Shown here: positions 6,421-9,459 of the stretch, one piece after another | Layout: each line of letters opens with the position of its first letter | How positions within the stretch are numbered: the first letter of the stretch is position 1 | Assembly: GCA_002345205.1 (NCBI GenBank) | Contig: DDVI01000121.1 | Location: 14,140-23,598, forward strand | From: Bdellovibrionaceae bacterium UBA2316 | Lineage (GTDB): Bacteria > Bdellovibrionota > Bdellovibrionia > Bdellovibrionales > Bdellovibrionaceae | DNA length: 9,459 nucleotides | Direction: 5' to 3' | The notes under the pieces: generated by a model | The model's input: the letters and a program-made list of their open reading frames with translations, nothing else | The model's database searches: none | Told to the model about the DNA's origin: nothing | Translations under genes and position numbers: made by a program

Positions 6421-8509
6421 ACGCCTTGTTCGGCTATTTATTCTTTCAGTACTCATTGTGGAAACAGGTTGTATGACATCACCGAAAAAAGCCCCGCTTG
6501 CTACTAAAATTGAAACCCGCTTGGAAAAACACGGTCATGTCCGTATCGATAACTTCTTCTGGCTTAAAAATCGCGAAGACAAAAACGTAATAAATTATCT
6601 AGAACAGGAAAATGAATTTACGGATTCAGTCCTAAAGCCGTTTGAGCCTTTGCAAAATTTAATATTCAACGAATTCAAGTCTAGAGTTATTGAAGATGAA
6701 TCTAGCGTACCCGTGGAACGTGCAGGTTATGAATATTCTTCGAAGTTCATTCCCGGGAAACAATACCCAGTTTATTCTAGAAAAAATTTAAAAGATCGAC
6801 AGGAAACTATCCTTATTGATGTAAACAAAGAAGCCGAGGGACAAAGCTTCTATGAATCATCTGGGCCCATCATGTCCCATGATCACAACTTAATGGCCTA
6901 TGCTTACGATACCCAAGGCCGACGTCTTTATACAATTCAAGTTAAAGACATGCGCACACAAGAGGTTCTGCCTTTTAAAATTGAAAAAGCAAAACCAAAT
7001 ATTGTTTGGTCTAAAGATAATCGCTATTTTTTTTACACCAAAAGCAATTTAGAAACGTTACGAACATACCAGGTTTACCGTTACGATATTCAAACAAAAA
7101 CTTCGACACTCGTGATGGAAGAGAAAGACGACACGTATGAAGTCTTTATCTACCAAAACCTGGCCAAGAACTATATTTTCACTATTTCTAGCAGCACACT
7201 AACTACAGAAATTAAATATTTAGATGCCAGTCAGCCAACAGGCGAATTTAGCACGTTCCTAAATCGTGAAAAAGAACATGAATATGAAGTGATTGATGGT
7301 GGCGATCGTTTTTATATCCGCAGTAACTGGAAAGCCCCAAACTTCAAACTATTCGAAACTCCAATCAACAAAATTTCTAAGAAAGATTGGAAGGAAGTCA
7401 TCCCTCACAAAACAGACTATTACTTAGAAGATGTTGTTGTTTTCAAAGACTACATTGTAGCATCTACAAAATTCGAGGGCCTTGATCAAATCCTAGTTAA
7501 AGACCGTGCAAAAGGTACGGAATACTTTATTCCGTTTACGGACAAAGCTTATACGGCTGAGCCTGATGCCCAAAGTGAGTACCAATCTAAAATATTTCGC
7601 TACGTCTTTGAATCTATGAGGCAGCCAGAACAGACATTCGACTTCAATTTAGCTACGAAAGAAAAGACATTAAAAAAAGAACGAGTCATTCCGAATTTCT
7701 CACCCTCTAAATATAAGACCGATCGTATTTGGATTACAGCTCGTGACGGCCGCAAAGTTCCTGTATCATTACTCATGAAATCGGATCACACTAATGATGG
7801 AAAATCCCCGGCCTTAACATACGGCTATGGCTCGTACGCTGTCTCGATGACTCCTTATTTTTCCCAGACTGTATTTTCTTTAATTGATCGCGGTTTTGTT
7901 TACGCCATCATTCACGTACGTGGCGGATCAGAATTAGGGCGCTATTGGTACGAAGAAGGCCGTATGGGTAATAAGATGAATACGTTTAACGATTATATCG
8001 ATGCAACGGACGAGCTTATTAAACTGAAAATCGTCGACAAGAACTCGGTATTTGCGATGGGCGGAAGTGCGGGCGGTTTATTAATGGGTGCTATCATGAA
8101 TATGCGCCCTGAACTATACAAAGGGATTGTAGCTCAAGTGCCATTCGTGGACGTCGTGACAACTATGCTCGATGATTCTATTCCGCTGACAACAGGAGAG
8201 TACGATGAATGGGGCAACCCAAATGAAAAAAAGTCTTACGATTATATCTTAAAGTATTCACCGTATGACAATGTTAGGAAAGCCAACTATCCGCATATTT
8301 TAGTCACGACAGGACTGCATGACTCACAAGTTCAGTATTGGGAACCGGCCAAATGGGTCGCTCGTTTACGTGAAATGAGCACATCTAATAATAGAATCTT
8401 GCTAAAGACGGATATGGATTCAGGACACGGCGGAAGCTCAGGCCGTTACCAAAAGCTCAAGGAAAAGGCCCTAGAGTTTACATTTATTTTGTCTACCAAA
8501 GACCTTTAA
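6413..8509 (+). CDS. ptrB: Oligopeptidase B-like prolyl oligopeptidase (S9A), with lipoprotein-type leader
   Basis: A serine peptidase expected to cut short peptides after Arg or Lys. The 698 residues split into an N-terminal beta-propeller (roughly 90-430) and a C-terminal alpha/beta-hydrolase domain. The triad is S552 (GGSAGG), D637 (GLHDSQV) and H672 (SGHGG). Each number is 20 more than I recall for E. coli PtrB, so the extra length is an N-terminal leader of about 20 residues. The basic-specificity loop reads TTGEYDEWGNP: the first acidic residue is kept (E596) and the second is Asp (D598) where E. coli has Glu. The leader has RR and R near the start, a LFILSVLIV core and ETGC, suggesting lipidation at C20, though Glu at -3 is atypical of a lipobox. 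The GTG start overlaps recN by 8 nt. An in-frame ATG at 6473 (residue 21) would give the cytoplasmic form. Confidence 0.92.
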   Translation: MLRRLVRLFILSVLIVETGCMTSPKKAPLATKIETRLEKHGHVRIDNFFWLKNREDKNVINYLEQENEFTDSVLKPFEPLQNLIFNEFKSRVIEDESSVPVERAGYEYSSKFIPGKQYPVYSRKNLKDRQETILIDVNKEAEGQSFYESSGPIMSHDHNLMAYAYDTQGRRLYTIQVKDMRTQEVLPFKIEKAKPNIVWSKDNRYFFYTKSNLETLRTYQVYRYDIQTKTSTLVMEEKDDTYEVFIYQNLAKNYIFTISSSTLTTEIKYLDASQPTGEFSTFLNREKEHEYEVIDGGDRFYIRSNWKAPNFKLFETPINKISKKDWKEVIPHKTDYYLEDVVVFKDYIVASTKFEGLDQILVKDRAKGTEYFIPFTDKAYTAEPDAQSEYQSKIFRYVFESMRQPEQTFDFNLATKEKTLKKERVIPNFSPSKYKTDRIWITARDGRKVPVSLLMKSDHTNDGKSPALTYGYGSYAVSMTPYFSQTVFSLIDRGFVYAIIHVRGGSELGRYWYEEGRMGNKMNTFNDYIDATDELIKLKIVDKNSVFAMGGSAGGLLMGAIMNMRPELYKGIVAQVPFVDVVTTMLDDSIPLTTGEYDEWGNPNEKKSYDYILKYSPYDNVRKANYPHILVTTGLHDSQVQYWEPAKWVARLREMSTSNNRILLKTDMDSGHGGSSGRYQKLKEKALEFTFILSTKDL

Positions 8510-9068
8510 GTATTTTTTCATACCAGAATAAAGCGATCTGAGTTTTCACATCGGTAATCTTGTGTCGCTTTACTTTAGCCATTGCTGCTTTTAATGAAAT
8601 TTTTTGTGGTATTAAGAACTCACCATCGTCTGGTGAATCACCCACAAATTTCAGTCCCTGAGCCAAATAAATATGAATCACTTCATCAGAGTAACCGATT
8701 ACTGGATGAATCGTCGTTACATATTTCATAGTTTTAGCAACAAAGCCAACTTCTTCCCTAAGCTCCCGCTTTGCGGTATCAATTGGCTTTTCTCCATTAT
8801 CTATTTTTCCTGCGGGAAGCTCTAAAAAAATTTGCTTTAAAGGATATCGAAATTGTTTAATAAATAACAACTCGCCTTTTTTTGTTTCTGGAATTACTAA
8901 TGCGGCTCCCGGGTGAAGGATGAATTCACGAATACTTTTTTTCGAATTACTTAACGCAATTTCGTCTGTTTGCACTTTTAGAAACGTTATTTTTTGAATT
9001 CCCAATGTTTTTATTTTTGTTTCAAACAAATCTTTTTCAGTTAGTTTCTTTTTTACTTTTACGTTCAC
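8493..9068 (-). CDS. Nudix hydrolase, ADP-ribose pyrophosphatase type
   Basis: Predicted to hydrolyse ADP-ribose to AMP and ribose 5-phosphate, or a related nucleoside diphosphate sugar, in the cytoplasm. The 191-residue protein has a perfect Nudix box at residues 87-109: G87, five residues, E93, seven residues, then RELREEVGF, with metal-binding E105 and E106. The preceding FIKQFRYPLKQIFLELPAGKI and the following HPVIGYSDEVIHIYLA are typical of the ADP-ribose pyrophosphatase branch, as is the near-terminal TDVKTQIALFWYE. A GDP-mannose hydrolase (NudK-like) is the main alternative. The start is GTG at 9068, supported by GGAG (9077-9080 on the opposite strand) 8 nt upstream; the first ten residues are unusually Lys-rich. 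The gene converges on the peptidase gene and their 3' ends overlap by 17 nt, with no terminator between. Confidence 0.92.
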   Translation of the reverse strand: MNVKVKKKLTEKDLFETKIKTLGIQKITFLKVQTDEIALSNSKKSIREFILHPGAALVIPETKKGELLFIKQFRYPLKQIFLELPAGKIDNGEKPIDTAKRELREEVGFVAKTMKYVTTIHPVIGYSDEVIHIYLAQGLKFVGDSPDDGEFLIPQKISLKAAMAKVKRHKITDVKTQIALFWYEKILKGLW

Positions 9069-9111
9069 TCACTCGTCTCCGTCTTAACTAATACTATTGA
9101 CATTCTAAATA

Positions 9112-9140
9112 GAAACAATCACCCTTTTATAGAAGATAAT
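9112..9140 (+). promoter_or_regulatory. Divergent intergenic promoter region; candidate -10 for the TRL-like gene
   Basis: The 124-nt space 9069-9192 separates two divergent genes and is very AT-rich. On the plus strand GATAAT at 9135-9140 is a good -10 box, but the matching -35 (about 9112-9117, GAAACA) is poor. A perfect TTGACA at 9097-9102 is too far upstream to pair with it. On the minus strand TTGTTT (9113-9118) and TAGTAT, 16 nt apart, could serve the Nudix gene. A small AAGCA/TGCTT hairpin (9152-9166) lies in the presumed leader of the rightward gene. Confidence 0.3.
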
Positions 9141-9192
9141 AAAAAAATAGAAAGCATTCGTTGCTTCTTAAACACTATAAAAAAGGAATTTT

Positions 9193-9417
9193 ATGAAACT
9201 GTTTAAATTTATTTTGGCTTGCGGTTTAGCAATCTCTTCTGCTTACCTAACAGGCTGTGCATCAGGACAACCAATCAGCGGTATGTTGTATTCTGATGTT
9301 CAAGGCCCAATCAATGCAACGGGCGCACCAAGAGGTGCAATGCATGGACAAGCCTGTGCTTCTATTAACCCGTCCTTAACTGTTTGGTCTTTATTAAGCT
9401 TCGTATTTTATTCCTAA
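9193..9417 (+). CDS. Small TRL-like lipoprotein with atypical C-terminus
   Basis: A 74-residue exported protein with AAAGGA at 9182-9187, 5 nt before the ATG. Residues 1-21 form a lipoprotein signal peptide (K2, K5, hydrophobic core, LTGC), predicting lipidation at C22. The mature part carries the pattern GMLYSDVQGPINATG followed by GQACASI. I recognise this from the TRL-like family (small lipoproteins of unknown function, motif G-LYTDVKGP-ATG ... GEAC-SI). Family members usually continue with a SILGLVA-GDASI-like block and run to about 100 residues. Here the sequence departs after ACASI into a hydrophobic tail ending VWSLLSFVFYS. The stop is 10 nt before adapter sequence at a contig end, so the last part could be an assembly artefact or a genuine short variant. 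Function unknown. Confidence 0.72.
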   Translation: MKLFKFILACGLAISSAYLTGCASGQPISGMLYSDVQGPINATGAPRGAMHGQACASINPSLTVWSLLSFVFYS

Positions 9418-9427
9418 TAATTTTTGG

Positions 9428-9459
9428 AGATCGGCAGAGCACACGGCTGAACTCCACTC
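9428..9459 (+). other. Residual Illumina TruSeq adapter at the contig end (not genomic)
   Basis: The last 32 bases match the start of the standard Illumina read adapter (AGATCGG...AGAGCACACG...CTGAACTCCA...) at 29 of 32 positions. The three mismatches fall at adapter positions 8, 19 and 30. Such a match at the very end of a window is a sequencing-library remnant. Genomic sequence should be taken to end at about 9427. Confidence 0.96.

Noticed and set aside
8491..8518. Possible terminator: GTCT/AGAC around 8491-8504 followed by TTTTTT at 8513-8518
   Set aside because: The stem is only four base pairs and is separated from the T-run, too weak to call.
1784..9068. A defence or NAD-depletion system made of RecN, NAD kinase and the Nudix hydrolase
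   Set aside because: Each protein is a standard housekeeping family with intact motifs, the Nudix gene is convergent, and no toxin, sensor or mobile element is present.
9097..9102. Perfect TTGACA as a -35 box for the TRL-like gene
   Set aside because: No usable -10 lies 15-19 nt downstream; GATAAT is about 32 nt away.

Overview
The window reads as a chromosomal contig end from a Gram-negative bacterium of moderate-to-low GC. The gene styles fit a Bdellovibrio-like (Bdellovibrionota) genome: short AAAGGA ribosome binding sites, several lipoprotein signal peptides, and a Tyr/Asn/Cys-rich lipoprotein with a 'CDCPAG...GxGC' pattern. That taxonomic call is inference from gene style, not a database result. 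The left edge cuts a gene. The right edge ends in 32 bases that are recognisably Illumina adapter, so the real sequence stops near 9427.

Layout. (1) Positions 1-947, minus strand: a response-regulator receiver fused to a class III nucleotide cyclase, truncated at the window edge. (2) Positions 948-1166: a divergent intergenic region holding two strong, partly overlapping hairpins and a possible promoter for the rightward gene. (3) Positions 1167-1718: a Cys-rich lipoprotein of unknown function. (4) Positions 1784-8509: a tight four-gene run, oligopeptidase A (M3 metallopeptidase, prlC), NAD kinase (nadK), RecN, and an oligopeptidase B-like S9A serine peptidase with a lipoprotein-type leader. 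Junctions are a 1-nt overlap, a 30-nt gap and an 8-nt overlap, so this is very probably one operon. (5) Positions 8493-9068, minus strand: a Nudix hydrolase of the ADP-ribose pyrophosphatase type, whose 3' end overlaps the peptidase gene by 17 nt. (6) Positions 9069-9192: a divergent promoter region. (7) Positions 9193-9417: a small TRL-like lipoprotein with an odd C-terminus. (8) Positions 9428-9459: adapter.

How they may fit together. The operon mixes two peptide-degrading enzymes (one cytoplasmic metallopeptidase, one serine peptidase probably anchored in the envelope) with NADP synthesis and double-strand-break repair. nadK next to recN is a familiar bacterial pairing. The Nudix enzyme also touches NAD metabolism through ADP-ribose, but is on the opposite strand. 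I see no CRISPR, phage, IS, tRNA or rRNA signal and no convincing defence system. The most unusual items are the cyclase's non-canonical base-recognition residues, the paired hairpins before it, the lipoprotein leader on the oligopeptidase B homologue, and the adapter sequence at the end.
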